Positions 41,783 to 50,331 of a stretch of 64,000 bases of DNA are shown here, one piece after another (positions within the stretch are counted from its first letter, which is position 1; the number at the start of each line of letters is the position of its first letter). The position numbers were made by a program, and so were the translations under genes. The stretch spans positions 62,001 to 126,000 of the forward strand of contig DASVEF010000343.1 in the NCBI GenBank assembly GCA_036380715.1. Direction: 5' to 3'. The DNA is from UBA5704 sp036380715 (lineage in GTDB: Bacteria > Acidobacteriota > Thermoanaerobaculia > Multivoradales > UBA5704). The notes beneath the pieces are model-generated. The model searched no databases, was not told where the DNA came from, and was given only the letters and a program-made list of their open reading frames with translations.

Positions 41783-42292
41783 TCACCGGCTGTTGCCGCG
41801 CTCGCCAGGGCCGCCGTCTGCAGCCACGGAGAGGACGCTGGCTCCGGCCGCCAGTTGCCGAGGGCTCGCGGAGAAGACCGCGTTGGGAGTTCCGGCGGCC
41901 GCCCAGACGACGTCGTAGCTCAAGAGCGCCGCATCGATGATGGTCTCGAGAGGCGTTTCGTGACCGAGCGGCGGCACACCTCCGATGGCGAAACCGGTGG
42001 CAGCCCGGACAAATTCGGGCGTCGCTCTCTCCACCGCGCTCCCAATGTGGCTCGCCAACAGCTTGGTGTCGACGCGATCGACGCCCCTCAGCACAACGAC
42101 GACCGGTCGTCCCGTGTCTACCTTTCGAAACACGACCGACTTCGCAATCTGCTCCACGGCGCAGCCGATCGCGAGCGCGGCTTCGCCCGCGCTCCTGGTG
42201 GTCTGCGGCAGCTCGAGGACCGCCGATTCAATGCCGGCTGCTTCGAGAGCCCGCTGCACGCGCAACGCCGATCTGGACAGGTCCTCGCTCAT
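41783..42292 (-). CDS. YbaK/aminoacyl-tRNA deacylase-domain protein
   Basis: A 169-residue YbaK/ProX domain. IAKSVVFRKVDTGRPVVVVL includes the conserved Lys of the editing site, followed by DTKLLASHIGSAVERATPEF and ATGFAIGGVPPLGHETPLET, which hold the Gly-rich loop of the family. Such proteins hydrolyse mischarged tRNAs (Cys-tRNAPro, Ala-tRNAPro and others). It is single-domain and cytosolic. It is followed after 12 bases by a hydrolase gene on the same strand but is not functionally linked in any obvious way. Confidence 0.9.
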   Translation of the reverse strand: MSEDLSRSALRVQRALEAAGIESAVLELPQTTRSAGEAALAIGCAVEQIAKSVVFRKVDTGRPVVVVLRGVDRVDTKLLASHIGSAVERATPEFVRAATGFAIGGVPPLGHETPLETIIDAALLSYDVVWAAAGTPNAVFSASPRQLAAGASVLSVAADGGPGERGNSR

Positions 42293-42304
42293 CTCGGCTG
42301 GTGG

Positions 42305-43057
42305 CTACTGGAACTTGTATTGAATGTAGTTTGGCGGGCTCGTGAGCTTCTGGTCTTTCAGGAAGTCCCAAGCCTTCTCGTTGAACTGTTTGGCGCGATC
42401 ATAATAGGAGTGGTCGTGCCGCTTCACCACTTCGAGATCGACGGTGAAGCCGCGCGATTTGAGCGCTTCCGTGGTCGCATTCACAGATTGAAGAGGAAAG
42501 AACGCATCCTGGTCGCCGACGATAATCTTGAAAGGAATCTTCCGCTTTGCCTGTTCGATGACCGCGAGCTCGTCCGGCTGCCGGAATGAGCCGGCGTGGA
42601 CGGCCACGGCGGCAAAGTACTCGGACTCCATCAGGGCCAGCTTCATTCCGAACACCGCGCCGGCGGAGTGGCCGAAGAGGTACACCCTGGTTTCATCCAC
42701 CGGGTGCCGCGCCCGAACGGCATCCACGACCACCTTGACGGTATCCGGACCGTCTTCAGGGATCGCCCAATACTCGGTGTCCGTTGAATCCAGGCCCGCG
42801 ACGATGAAGCCATTGCTGTCGGCCAGCCGGGTCCATTTCTCGACGAGCGAGCGGCCGTTGCGGCCCGAGCCATGGAAGGTCAGGAGCAACGGTACCGTCT
42901 TTGCCTCCGGCGATTTCTCGGGAACATAGATGTAGTACGTTCGAGGAGTGCCGGCGCTGTTCACAGTCTCCTTCGTGATGCGCTGTCCACCGAAAACCGG
43001 GGCGGCGAGAACGAAGCTGGTGATCACGACCCAGATGGTTTTCCTCATCGTTTCCAT
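42305..43057 (-). CDS. Secreted alpha/beta hydrolase (esterase/PHB-depolymerase-like)
   Basis: A 250-residue hydrolase with a signal peptide (to about residue 23). LLLTFHGSGRNGRSL forms the oxyanion hole, YLFGHSAGAVFGM holds the nucleophile Ser, IIVGDQDAFFP holds the Asp and KRHDHSYYDRA the His. The family includes feruloyl esterases and polyhydroxybutyrate depolymerases. AGGAG precedes ATG 43057 by seven bases. An ATG eight codons upstream is possible but leaves a poor signal peptide. Confidence 0.85.
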   Translation of the reverse strand: METMRKTIWVVITSFVLAAPVFGGQRITKETVNSAGTPRTYYIYVPEKSPEAKTVPLLLTFHGSGRNGRSLVEKWTRLADSNGFIVAGLDSTDTEYWAIPEDGPDTVKVVVDAVRARHPVDETRVYLFGHSAGAVFGMKLALMESEYFAAVAVHAGSFRQPDELAVIEQAKRKIPFKIIVGDQDAFFPLQSVNATTEALKSRGFTVDLEVVKRHDHSYYDRAKQFNEKAWDFLKDQKLTSPPNYIQYKFQ

Positions 43058-43232
43058 CCTTGTGCTCCTGTTTGGCTGCATGGCTACACCCTCCTGGCTC
43101 CGCCGCGATATCGCCTGCCGTTCCGTCGAACCCGCGGTGGGCTTCGGAAAATTTTATGCTAGGCTGTCGGTGGTTTCCAAGCTCATTCAACCGCCGGTGT
43201 GTTCCGGCAGAGTTTGCCAGGGAGGGATCCCC

Positions 43233-44372
43233 ATGCGTCTTCGCGCTCTCTTTCTCTTTGGCTGTATCGCCTTCGGCGCCGCTTCGGGCTGCCGTCCGCC
43301 GCACTCCGTAACCACGCCGGCCACCCCCCCGGAACCCGATTCCGCCAAGCGGCAGGAGATGAGCGCGCTGGCGTTCATCGCCTACCTCGGGGAGTCTCTC
43401 CAGGGCTCGGACGACGAGGTCGAGCGGCAGCTTTTCCCGTGCCTGACCCGCGAGCTCGCCAAGCAGCCGCTGACCCGCGACAAGTGGACCCTCGCCTGGG
43501 GGCCGGCGGTCTATAAGTTCGCTCTCGCCGATCTCGACGACAACATGATGTACGTGGTTCGCGACGCTGCGAACCCAGCCCATCTCGCCATCGCGGTGCG
43601 CGGCACCAACGCCAAGGCGATCCTCGACTGGCTGATCGAGGACTTCGAGGTCCACAAGCAGGCCGCCTGGCCGTACGGCAACCCGCCGAGACGGGCGAAG
43701 ATCGCCAAGGGGACCTCCGACGGCCTCCGCATCCTCCAGACCATGGTAGCGGCGAGCGGGCCCGCGCCGAACCAGACCCTGAGCGATTTCCTCGCCGGAG
43801 AAACGGAGCGTCTTGGCGCGCTCCAGATCGACGTCACCGGCCACAGCCTGGGCGGCGCGCTGTCGCCGACGCTCACCCTCTGGCTGGCCGACACCCGGTC
43901 GAGCTGGGACCCTTCCGGCTCGGCGCAGCTCGCGGTCTATCCCCTGGCCGGTCCGACTGCCGGCAACGTCGCTTTCGCCGCCTACTCCGACTCCCGGATC
44001 GGCGTCGCCGCCGACCGGCTGCACAATCCTTTCGACGTCGTGCCGCTGGCCTGGAACGTCGAAACCATGGGGACGATCGCCGATCTCTATGAGCCGCTGA
44101 CCCGCGCGGACGAGGTCCTGCGCTCGCTGATCGACGGCGCGCGGGATCTCGTCAAGCACAAGGGCTATTCCCAGATCATGCCGGACGCGCCGCCGCTCCC
44201 GGGCGCTCTCAACGACGCGGACGCGAGCTTCCTGGAACAGGTCGGATGGCAGCACACCTGCGGCTATCACTGCGCGCTGGGGCTCGTCGGGTCGACCTTC
44301 CTGCCGGTGACGCTGGACTGCAACACCGATCCGCCGTCCCCTTGCCCGGTCTGTCCCTCGGCGTCGCAGTAA
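43233..44372 (+). CDS. Lipase-class-3-type lipoprotein
   Basis: A 379-residue protein with a lipoprotein-type signal (GAASGC, Cys near residue 20). The lipase core has HLAIAVRGTNAKAILDWLIE, the nucleophile elbow DVTGHSLGGALSPTL, VYPLAGPTAGNVAFAAYSD, and a probable catalytic Asp/His pair in RLHNPFDVVPLAWN. The C terminus is Cys-rich (HTCGYHCALG, CPVCPSASQ). GGGAGGG precedes the ATG. It is transcribed divergently from the esterase gene, with a 175-base gap. It is predicted to hydrolyse lipid esters at the cell surface. Confidence 0.88.
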   Translation: MRLRALFLFGCIAFGAASGCRPPHSVTTPATPPEPDSAKRQEMSALAFIAYLGESLQGSDDEVERQLFPCLTRELAKQPLTRDKWTLAWGPAVYKFALADLDDNMMYVVRDAANPAHLAIAVRGTNAKAILDWLIEDFEVHKQAAWPYGNPPRRAKIAKGTSDGLRILQTMVAASGPAPNQTLSDFLAGETERLGALQIDVTGHSLGGALSPTLTLWLADTRSSWDPSGSAQLAVYPLAGPTAGNVAFAAYSDSRIGVAADRLHNPFDVVPLAWNVETMGTIADLYEPLTRADEVLRSLIDGARDLVKHKGYSQIMPDAPPLPGALNDADASFLEQVGWQHTCGYHCALGLVGSTFLPVTLDCNTDPPSPCPVCPSASQ

Positions 44373-44408
44373 GACGGCTACACCGCCGCGCGGTGTCCCG
44401 TGCAATGA

Positions 44409-44912
44409 TCAGGGCTTGGGCGGTTGCCCGCCCTGACGCTGAATCGGTGTGTTGTGAAACGCGTCGACCAGCCACGCATTACCGTGCTTCGATACCGTCC
44501 ACGTCTGGATGGCTTCAGGCACCGGCGAGGCCTCTGATTCTCCGGGCTTGAGAATCTTGCTGGCCGTGTGCATCAGGGCGACGTCGGGCCGCAGGAACCG
44601 CACGCTCTTGACCTCGGCCCACAGCCGTGTGCCCTTGTAGAAGGTGTCGAAGATCTGCTGGTGATTGGACGCGTTCTGCTGGCGCCCTTTGATGTGCATC
44701 CCGTTGACGACGACGTAATCGGAATCTTCGGCGAACTGGGCAGCGAAGCCTTCACCGCTGCCCCTGTTCCAGGCCTCGACACATTTCTGGACGAGGGCGC
44801 GGACGGCAGATTCGTCGGCCGCGTTCGGAGCGTTCTGGCTTGCATTTCCCTGGCCGAAGGCGAAGCTTGTTGAAGCAGCCAGCAATGCCATGATGATCAA
44901 GGATCTTCTCAA
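44409..44912 (-). CDS. Secreted SnoaL-like/DUF4440 protein (SgcJ/EcaC type)
   Basis: A 167-residue protein with a signal peptide (to about residue 20) and a SnoaL-like cone fold: AVRALVQKCVEAWNRGSGEG, FAAQFAEDSDYVVVNGMHIK, and AIQTWTVSKHGNAWLVDAFH. Members of this group are secreted or cytosolic ligand-binding or ring-modifying proteins. The lone position of the gene gives no substrate. Confidence 0.82.
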   Translation of the reverse strand: MRRSLIIMALLAASTSFAFGQGNASQNAPNAADESAVRALVQKCVEAWNRGSGEGFAAQFAEDSDYVVVNGMHIKGRQQNASNHQQIFDTFYKGTRLWAEVKSVRFLRPDVALMHTASKILKPGESEASPVPEAIQTWTVSKHGNAWLVDAFHNTPIQRQGGQPPKP

Positions 44913-45058
44913 TGGGGTTATCTCCTATGGAATTGGTCGCCTGGACTTCTTTACGGCAAGACCGCGTCGTTACCACGACGCAAAGATCTCAACCGCGCGT
45001 GCGACACGAACCGGCCGCGAAAAGTAAGGATCGACGTTGATGTCCATGTGACAAGCTC

Positions 45059-45562
45059 TTAGGAACGACCTGCAGCGAGCGCTTCAGAGGGTTTCGGGAG
45101 CGCCGCTCGGCAGGAGCTACAGAGAAGCTGAGGTGCGCCCCTTCTGTAGTCCGCGAACCAGAACGGTGCGTCGCACTCGGGGCAGCGGCCATCGGGCTTG
45201 GCGGGATCTCTGGGGAGGGTCGATAAGCTTGCGGGATCGTGCGCACCGGACTGCAGAAGAATCCGATGAACCTCTTCGTGGGTGAGAAGAGGAGAAGTAT
45301 TCACTGCCGTATCAAGAGTCGCCTTGAGAATCTGACCCTGGGCAGAGACCAAAACCCCTAAAGCGTAGAAGGGAAGCGCGATTAGCCCCCCGAGCGCGAT
45401 GGCGCCGAGGCCAAGTGCTGCTCCGATCTTGCTTGCGAGGACGAAGCCGCCGATCGCGACCACCGCGGCAGCGGCAAAGCCAACGACCTTGATGACCTGG
45501 CCAGCCCCGTCGACGGTGCGGGCGACGCGATACGCGTCGTCGTATCGATTCATGAGACTCAT
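45059..45562 (-). CDS. Membrane protein with C-terminal zinc ribbon
   Basis: A 167-residue protein with two hydrophobic helices (about residues 23-44 and 47-68), a cytosolic helical segment and a zinc-ribbon-like tail (CPECDAPFWFADY, then LCSSCRAALPKP). GGAGAG precedes the ATG at 45562; a second Met follows three codons later. I do not recognise a family. Confidence 0.7.
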   Translation of the reverse strand: MSLMNRYDDAYRVARTVDGAGQVIKVVGFAAAAVVAIGGFVLASKIGAALGLGAIALGGLIALPFYALGVLVSAQGQILKATLDTAVNTSPLLTHEEVHRILLQSGAHDPASLSTLPRDPAKPDGRCPECDAPFWFADYRRGAPQLLCSSCRAALPKPSEALAAGRS

Positions 45563-45784
45563 CGAGGTTCTCTCCCTTTTGCGTATCGCCCGGCGGGATG
45601 CTCCTCACCGGCGGACGGCGAAGCCGGCAGCCCGGTGGAGGGCTGGGTTCGCCGCGGCCTTTCCGTTGCCTGGGGGAATACTACAACAGAAGCCAGGAAG
45701 ATGGGGAGAGGAGCCTCCCTGATGCCTCTTCATTCCTTGGACCAAGGCCGTACGGGTTCTCCAAAGGCTCCCATTTCCAGGGGA

Positions 45785-46180
45785 TCATTCCCTCTTCTTG
45801 AGGACCTGCCAAAGCAGGATCCCTTGCAACACCGCCAAGGGGATGTCGGCGAATCCGAAGATCAGGAACGAACGCGTCCTACCCTCCACAAAGACCAGAT
45901 AGAACCAATAAAGACCGATCGTCATGCGGACCAGCACCGCGAACTTCGCGTTCAGGCTGTAGCGCAGAGGGTCCCTGCCGCCCGCGAGGTACAAAATCGA
46001 GATGTAGAACAGGAGGAGGCCGGCCTGTCGCATCCAGACCACCGAGCCCCCGCCGCCGGGCAAGCCGAGCAAATCGATCATCCACTGCGGCGTGAAGATG
46101 AACGGCAACGCCATTCCCAGGATATTGAGCAGGACACCGATGAAGATGAGGCGGTTGAACCACTTGGCATGCTTATTCAT
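45785..46180 (-). CDS. Small four-helix membrane protein at the end of the LanM-like gene
   Basis: A 131-residue protein with four hydrophobic helices (LIFIGVLLNILGMALPFIF, GLLLFYISILYLAGG, MTIGLYWFYLVFVEG, IPLAVLQGILLWQVL). Its ATG lies inside the last eight bases of the upstream dehydratase gene. I do not recognise it. Close overlap suggests co-transcription with the RiPP locus. The adjacent 24-bp repeat makes it possible that the pairing is accidental and that this gene belongs to the host flank. Confidence 0.7.
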   Translation of the reverse strand: MNKHAKWFNRLIFIGVLLNILGMALPFIFTPQWMIDLLGLPGGGGSVVWMRQAGLLLFYISILYLAGGRDPLRYSLNAKFAVLVRMTIGLYWFYLVFVEGRTRSFLIFGFADIPLAVLQGILLWQVLKKRE

Positions 46181-48212
46181 CGATTACCCCCCTGGGTGCG
46201 CCGTGCCTTTTCAACGTTTCGATATGCGCACGTCTTGTGTGCGGCTGCGACCGCTTGAAACGCGATCGTACCGCCTCCTCCATGACGGCGAGCTGCCTCT
46301 CGCAATCCCTCGAACTCAAGCTCGCGAGCCTTCGCCGCAGCACTCGCGAATCTCGCTCTGCGCCAAGGAGCACCAGATCCTCTTCGGCCTCGCGGACCAT
46401 GCTCTTCCAAGCCGACGTGCCGAAATGCGGAACATCCAAGCTCTCCATCGCCGTTCGCTCAAGCTCATAAATCCATCTGCGGCCTGCATCAGGGGAAGAC
46501 GGCCAACACAAAGGCCGCGCCAGCCATTCAATCTCAATGCTGCGGTCGAGGCCGTCTTTCAGAAACTCTGGATGAAGTAAGTGTAACTGGAGACGAGTAT
46601 AGTTCATGGTGCTTCGGACCATGACCCGCAGCTCCAGCCCGTCGAATTCCTCGAGGAGAGAATTCTCTGCAAGAAGCCACTCTCTCCAAGCCATTAGGCA
46701 TAGGTACACCTCTCGGAAGCCCGAGAGGAAGCTCGGCATGTAGCTCCTGACAGACGGCAACTCATCCTCACCAGAGATTCGAACCCGATGGTTCGTCGAT
46801 GCCTCGGGAGGCGCGTCTTTTGACAGAGTCATCTGATCGGTATTGGTGAATCTCCATGCCGGAAACCGAATTCCCGGGTCCTGCGTTCCGTCAGCGCCCA
46901 AAGCGCTCATGTCGAACCGGTGTCCATCCTCCATCCTCTCCCAGCAGGGCAGTAAGCCGACGTTCAAGACCGACTGCTCATGATGACCGGACTCATCCTC
47001 CAGGCCTCCCTTCAGAGCTCCCTCGTTCAAGAGTGTCTCCAGATCGACCACGACCGGGTGCTCGCCGCTGGCGATAAGGTTTTCACAGTGAATATCCGTT
47101 GTGGCTAGGATATGAAGAGCTCCCAGCAGCATGCCGCTTCGGGCGTAGAACCTCTCGATTTCGTTGGGGGAACGGCACGGGACCGGAGCGACAGCTTCAA
47201 CCCACCCATAAGTCTCTCTATCGAGAGCGCGGAGGACTCTCAGATCCAAGGAGAGCCCACAGGAGTTGAGCCACTCGATGAATTTGTAGAACGCGATCTC
47301 GGGCAGCACCGTCCGCGGCTTGTAGACCACATGCTCATCCGTGCACAGAATGCACTCGAGGACGGTTTGCCCTCCCTGATGCCGGTCGGACAGGTCGGCT
47401 CGCACGCCGACCACGGCGCCCTCCGGCCGGTCGACCTTCCAGCCGAAGAAGGCCCGCAGGTGGAAGAAATCGCGGCTGAATCGCCGGCAGAGGTCGACCG
47501 CGATGCGAATCCACTGCTCCACCGATTGAGAGAGGAGGCGCGCAAGAACCGGATAGGTGTCGAACAGGTCGAGTAGCCCACCGTCGTGCATGTGCCGAAG
47601 GTAGGCTGAATAGATCTCCCGGGACACTGCCTGCCGGCACCAGATCGACTCGAAGGCGGACGCCGGTGCCCGCTCGAAACGGAACGAGTAGAAGTCCTGA
47701 CCGAGAGCCAGGCTCGCCACAAACGTGAGGTGGGCGAGCAGTTGGCGCTCTAGGACGAGATGGGCCGATGGGCGCAGGACCTCGAAAGCCGAGCCCGTCT
47801 CCGCCTCCAGCCGTTGACGAGCAAAACGAACGAAGCTGACGAGCACCTCTTCAAAGGGAAGAGGCGCGGCAGAGTCGTAGGACCGGTCTATCGAATCCCT
47901 TCGAACGGGCTCGGAAGACGAGAGGTGAAGCGTCAGAACCGAAGCGAACGTCGAAGCCCAATCCGGCAACTCCGAACCCGCTTGCAGGCCGCCCAAGAGG
48001 TCACTGAGATCTACAGAAGAGAAAGTGCTGTTCTGCAATCGTCGGGCCAGGAGGCCCGCGCTCCCTAGAGTCTCTCGCCAGCGGTCAAGGCGATCCCGGG
48101 CCTTGACCGAGTCGGGCTCAGACTGCCGGTTCGGACTTCCCGGCAGACGATCCCAGAGGGGGGTGGCGCGGGCCACGATATCACGGATGCGTCCACCGTC
48201 GAGGTGATTCAT
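46173..48212 (-). CDS. LanM-type lanthipeptide dehydratase lacking the LanC cyclase domain
   Basis: A 679-residue protein matching the DUF4135 dehydratase half of class II lanthipeptide synthetases. Key residues are kept: Asp276 and His278 in SDRHQGGQTV, Lys298 in VVYKPR, the kinase-like TDIHCENL (Asp373, His375, Asn378), Asp390 in VVVDLETLL, and Arg533 and Thr535 in VMVRSTMNY. The domain ends normally near residue 650 (SRDCERQLAVMEEAVRSRF). A complete enzyme would continue with about 350 residues of LanC; here it stops at 679, just past a 24-bp repeat that encodes residues 661-668. It would phosphorylate and dehydrate Ser/Thr in the upstream precursor. A separate cyclase is not visible. Confidence 0.9.
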   Translation of the reverse strand: MNHLDGGRIRDIVARATPLWDRLPGSPNRQSEPDSVKARDRLDRWRETLGSAGLLARRLQNSTFSSVDLSDLLGGLQAGSELPDWASTFASVLTLHLSSSEPVRRDSIDRSYDSAAPLPFEEVLVSFVRFARQRLEAETGSAFEVLRPSAHLVLERQLLAHLTFVASLALGQDFYSFRFERAPASAFESIWCRQAVSREIYSAYLRHMHDGGLLDLFDTYPVLARLLSQSVEQWIRIAVDLCRRFSRDFFHLRAFFGWKVDRPEGAVVGVRADLSDRHQGGQTVLECILCTDEHVVYKPRTVLPEIAFYKFIEWLNSCGLSLDLRVLRALDRETYGWVEAVAPVPCRSPNEIERFYARSGMLLGALHILATTDIHCENLIASGEHPVVVDLETLLNEGALKGGLEDESGHHEQSVLNVGLLPCWERMEDGHRFDMSALGADGTQDPGIRFPAWRFTNTDQMTLSKDAPPEASTNHRVRISGEDELPSVRSYMPSFLSGFREVYLCLMAWREWLLAENSLLEEFDGLELRVMVRSTMNYTRLQLHLLHPEFLKDGLDRSIEIEWLARPLCWPSSPDAGRRWIYELERTAMESLDVPHFGTSAWKSMVREAEEDLVLLGAERDSRVLRRRLASLSSRDCERQLAVMEEAVRSRFKRSQPHTRRAHIETLKRHGAPRGVIDE
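46209..46232. repeat. 24-bp direct repeat, copy 1 (inside the end of the dehydratase gene)
   Basis: TTTCAACGTTTCGATATGCG followed by CACG. The second copy at 49009-49032 differs by one base. The two copies bracket the RiPP locus and are in the same orientation. Confidence 0.8.
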
Positions 48213-48272
48213 GGCAACACCCAAATCGCTGGACGGCGGTGCAGATGAGGACGAACCGCGTAACCTTGACGG

Positions 48273-48605
48273 TTATTCCCTTCTTTCTCTGGGATGCCAA
48301 TTCTTTGTCCAACTCAGACAGCCCCTGGCGCAAGAACTCATGGGAGGCCGCCGGCGGCCCGGGCGGACCACATCGGCAAGGCCTTGTTCTCCGGCGGCGA
48401 ATCGGATGGCCATGTCGCGCCGAACTTCTTCCTCGAACTCCTCCATCGTGAAGGAGTATCCAGACTCGCTTGCAATCTGGAGGACTTGCTCGGCCGTGAC
48501 CCTCCCGCCTTCCTCGAGAGCCGCGAAGAGGCGCGCACCGAGATCCGGATCTTTTTGTGCCTTAGCGAGGAACTCCAACGGCTTGGGCTTGGGTTGCTTC
48601 TTCAT
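48273..48605 (-). CDS. Nif11-like leader precursor peptide
   Basis: A 110-residue peptide. Residues 9-80 fit the Nif11-type leader: PLEFLAKAQKDPDLGARLFA, then VTAEQVLQIASESGYSFTME and EFEEEVRRDMAIRFAAGEQG. The tail, residues 81-110, is basic and contains Ser90, Ser91, Cys92, Cys96, Ser98 and Thr100 (MSSCARGCLSWTKNW), which is suitable for dehydration and thioether formation. No Gly-Gly cleavage site is seen. GGAGGG precedes the ATG. The dehydratase starts 60 bases downstream on the same strand. Another open frame over the same 3' end (finishing FGCCHESPRRWTHP, stop at 48181) offers an alternative core if a frameshift has occurred. Confidence 0.72.
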   Translation of the reverse strand: MKKQPKPKPLEFLAKAQKDPDLGARLFAALEEGGRVTAEQVLQIASESGYSFTMEEFEEEVRRDMAIRFAAGEQGLADVVRPGRRRPPMSSCARGCLSWTKNWHPRERRE

Positions 48606-48720
48606 CTCGATCCCTCCCTCGTGGAGGCATGGCTCCGGGGCAGGCGCCCCCGGGATGCTTCCGTTCGTCCGCAGCTACCACCTCCTTGGATTATACTTCA
48701 ACTGGGAAGGCTTTTGCCAG

Positions 48721-48745
48721 CTCTCCAAAAGCTGTCACTCTATTT
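48721..48745. repeat. CTCCAAAAGGCTGTCACCTATT motif, diverged copy 1
   Basis: Reads CTCTCCAAAAGCTGTCACTC then TATTT. Related copies are at 48916-48940 and 50545-50570. All three are on the same strand and lie around the transposase and RiPP genes. Confidence 0.6.
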
Positions 48746-48915
48746 CCGGTTCCTCTCTCCTCGAAAGACTGTAATATGTTTTGAATAATCGAATATCGCG
48801 TGTCTTTGATAAATCTCCTTCCCGTTCCCGCTCCGTTTTCAAGACACGAAGATCGAAGATGACTGCTCTGCCCCTCCCGAGCCCGCGTACAGCTGACCGA
48901 AGGGGCCCCGGACTC

Positions 48916-48940
48916 CTCTTCAAAAGGCCGTCACCTATTC
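48916..48940. repeat. CTCCAAAAGGCTGTCACCTATT motif, copy 2
   Basis: Reads CTCTTCAAAAGGCCGTCACC then TATTC. It is preceded by CCGGACTC, which matches GAGGACTT before copy 3 in spacing and partly in sequence. Confidence 0.6.
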
Positions 48941-49008
48941 TCGTGGGTACCGCGACATGAATTCGTTTGGGTAGGGACAAATTTATAACGCTCACCGTGG
49001 TGCGTTTT

Positions 49009-49032
49009 TTTCAACGTTCCGATATGCGCACG
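49009..49032. repeat. 24-bp direct repeat, copy 2
   Basis: TTTCAACGTTCCGATATGCG followed by CACG, one mismatch to the copy at 46209-46232. GGTGCG precedes both copies at a short distance, so the homology may be slightly longer. Confidence 0.8.
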
Positions 49033-49148
49033 GCTTCCTATTTTTGATGTCTGGGGAAATACTGTGCCGCTCCTCGGTCACCTCTCCATGGCGCGTATGG
49101 TCCCAAATCCTCTGCTGCGCTAGCCTGCTCCTTCGGCCCCGACTGAGG

Positions 49149-49342
49149 GCCAGCCTCTTCGTAGGGGCTTCGTGGGGCCGAGGGGCCAGCCAGCCACCTG
49201 GAAAGAGATCTTGCAACCCCGCAAGATCTCTTTCCACTCATAACCCCTGATCTTCCAGAGGTTTACTTCAAGCCCGGGCTGACACCCCGCAAGATCTCTT
49301 TCCACTTTCAGGCTGCCACAAATCCGGCGTAAGAAGCGCAAC
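49149..49342. repeat. Large palindromic (REP-type) module, copy 1
   Basis: Contains a perfect 15-bp palindrome, 49200-49214 with 49221-49235 (GGAAAGAGATCTTGC, loop AACCCC). A third half-copy follows at 49284-49305 (ACCCCGCAAGATCTCTTTCC). Nearly the whole 190 bases recur at 53210-53388 in the same orientation. It ends about 70 bases before the tyrosine transposase gene. Confidence 0.85.
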
Positions 49343-49410
49343 TCGTTCCTTGCAAGCTACTTAGAGGCAGGGGTCCACCTTGGCAGGAGAGTTGCCCAAG
49401 GCGTCGCGGC

Positions 49411-50331
49411 ATGGCAAGGCGACTCCGGTTCATCCCAGAAGGTGGAGCCCTCGTTGAGGTCACGTGCCGCACCGTTCATGCGCGCTTTCTCCTACGGCCG
49501 AGCCGGATCCTCAACGAGATCATCATCGGCGTCCTGGCGCGGGCTCAGCGCCGATATAAAGTCGAGATCTGCGCTTTTTCCTTTATGTCCAATCATTTTC
49601 ACGTTTTACTCTGGGTGGAAGATGCTCAGATGCTCGCCAGCTTCATGGGCTATTTCAACTCGAAGTTGGCGCGGGAGGCTGGCCGGCTCGCGGGCTGGCG
49701 TGAGAGGTTCTGGTCGCGACGATATCAAGCGATCGTCATCAGCAACGAGGAACGAGCTCAGGCCGAACGCCTTGCCTATGTCCTCAGCCACGGGGTTAAA
49801 GAAGGACTTGTCGAATCCATCCGAGACTGGCCGGGCGTTCACTCGGTCCATGCGCTCTTGGACGGGACGCCCTTGCAAGGTTGCTGGTTCGATCGCACTC
49901 AGGAATACGCTGCCCGCCGCCGGGGAGAAGAGTTTGATAGACTGCGTTACGCGACCCTGGAGACTCTGAGCCTCTCGCCATTGCCCTGCTGGAAACGTCT
50001 TCCATCCGAGCAATATCGCGACCGCATCGCCGATCTGGTCCAGCAGATCGAAGCGGAAGCCGCGGCGGAGAGGGAAAGGACAGGGATTCAACCTCCAGGA
50101 CCCTCCGCCATCCGCTCCCAGAATCCTCACGACCGCCCCAACCGGCCCAAGAAATCTCCAGCGCCGCTTTTCCATGCCGCCAGCCGGAGGGTTCGTCGTA
50201 GGTTCTACGAGGCATACGCTTGGTTCGTCAGCGAGTTCCGGACAGCCGCCGAGAAACTCCGTGCTGGCGATCGGAACGCCAGCTTCCCTCCAGGCAGCTT
50301 CCCTCCCGCCTTACCCTTCGTTCCGGGATAA
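49411..50331 (+). CDS. REP-associated tyrosine transposase (TnpA_REP / IS200-like HUH enzyme)
   Basis: A 306-residue Y1 HUH nuclease. SFMSNHFHVLLWVEDAQMLA holds the His-x-His metal site (residues 60-62 region). ERFWSRRYQAIVIS and AERLAYVLSHGVKEGLVESI hold the candidate catalytic Tyr and the conserved VKEGLV segment of RAYT proteins. The last 90 residues are a basic extension. RAYTs mobilise small palindromic repeats in trans. A large palindrome lies immediately upstream and again 3 kb downstream. The gene has no flanking IS ends of its own that I can see. Confidence 0.88.
   Translation: MARRLRFIPEGGALVEVTCRTVHARFLLRPSRILNEIIIGVLARAQRRYKVEICAFSFMSNHFHVLLWVEDAQMLASFMGYFNSKLAREAGRLAGWRERFWSRRYQAIVISNEERAQAERLAYVLSHGVKEGLVESIRDWPGVHSVHALLDGTPLQGCWFDRTQEYAARRRGEEFDRLRYATLETLSLSPLPCWKRLPSEQYRDRIADLVQQIEAEAAAERERTGIQPPGPSAIRSQNPHDRPNRPKKSPAPLFHAASRRVRRRFYEAYAWFVSEFRTAAEKLRAGDRNASFPPGSFPPALPFVPG

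Larger units (their letters stand above)
48606..49410. other. Long non-coding stretch with repeats upstream of the RiPP locus
   Basis: I see no convincing gene in these 805 bases. The region is richer in A and T than its neighbours. It holds two copies of a roughly 25-base motif (48721-48745 and 48916-48940), the second 24-bp direct repeat (49009-49032) and the first copy of the large palindromic module (49149-49342). The promoter for the precursor gene should lie at 48606-48700. Confidence 0.6.

Noticed and set aside
48735..48995. 86-codon minus-strand frame
   Set aside because: No recognisable domain or ribosome binding site; it overlaps two copies of the 25-base repeat motif, so it is probably non-coding.
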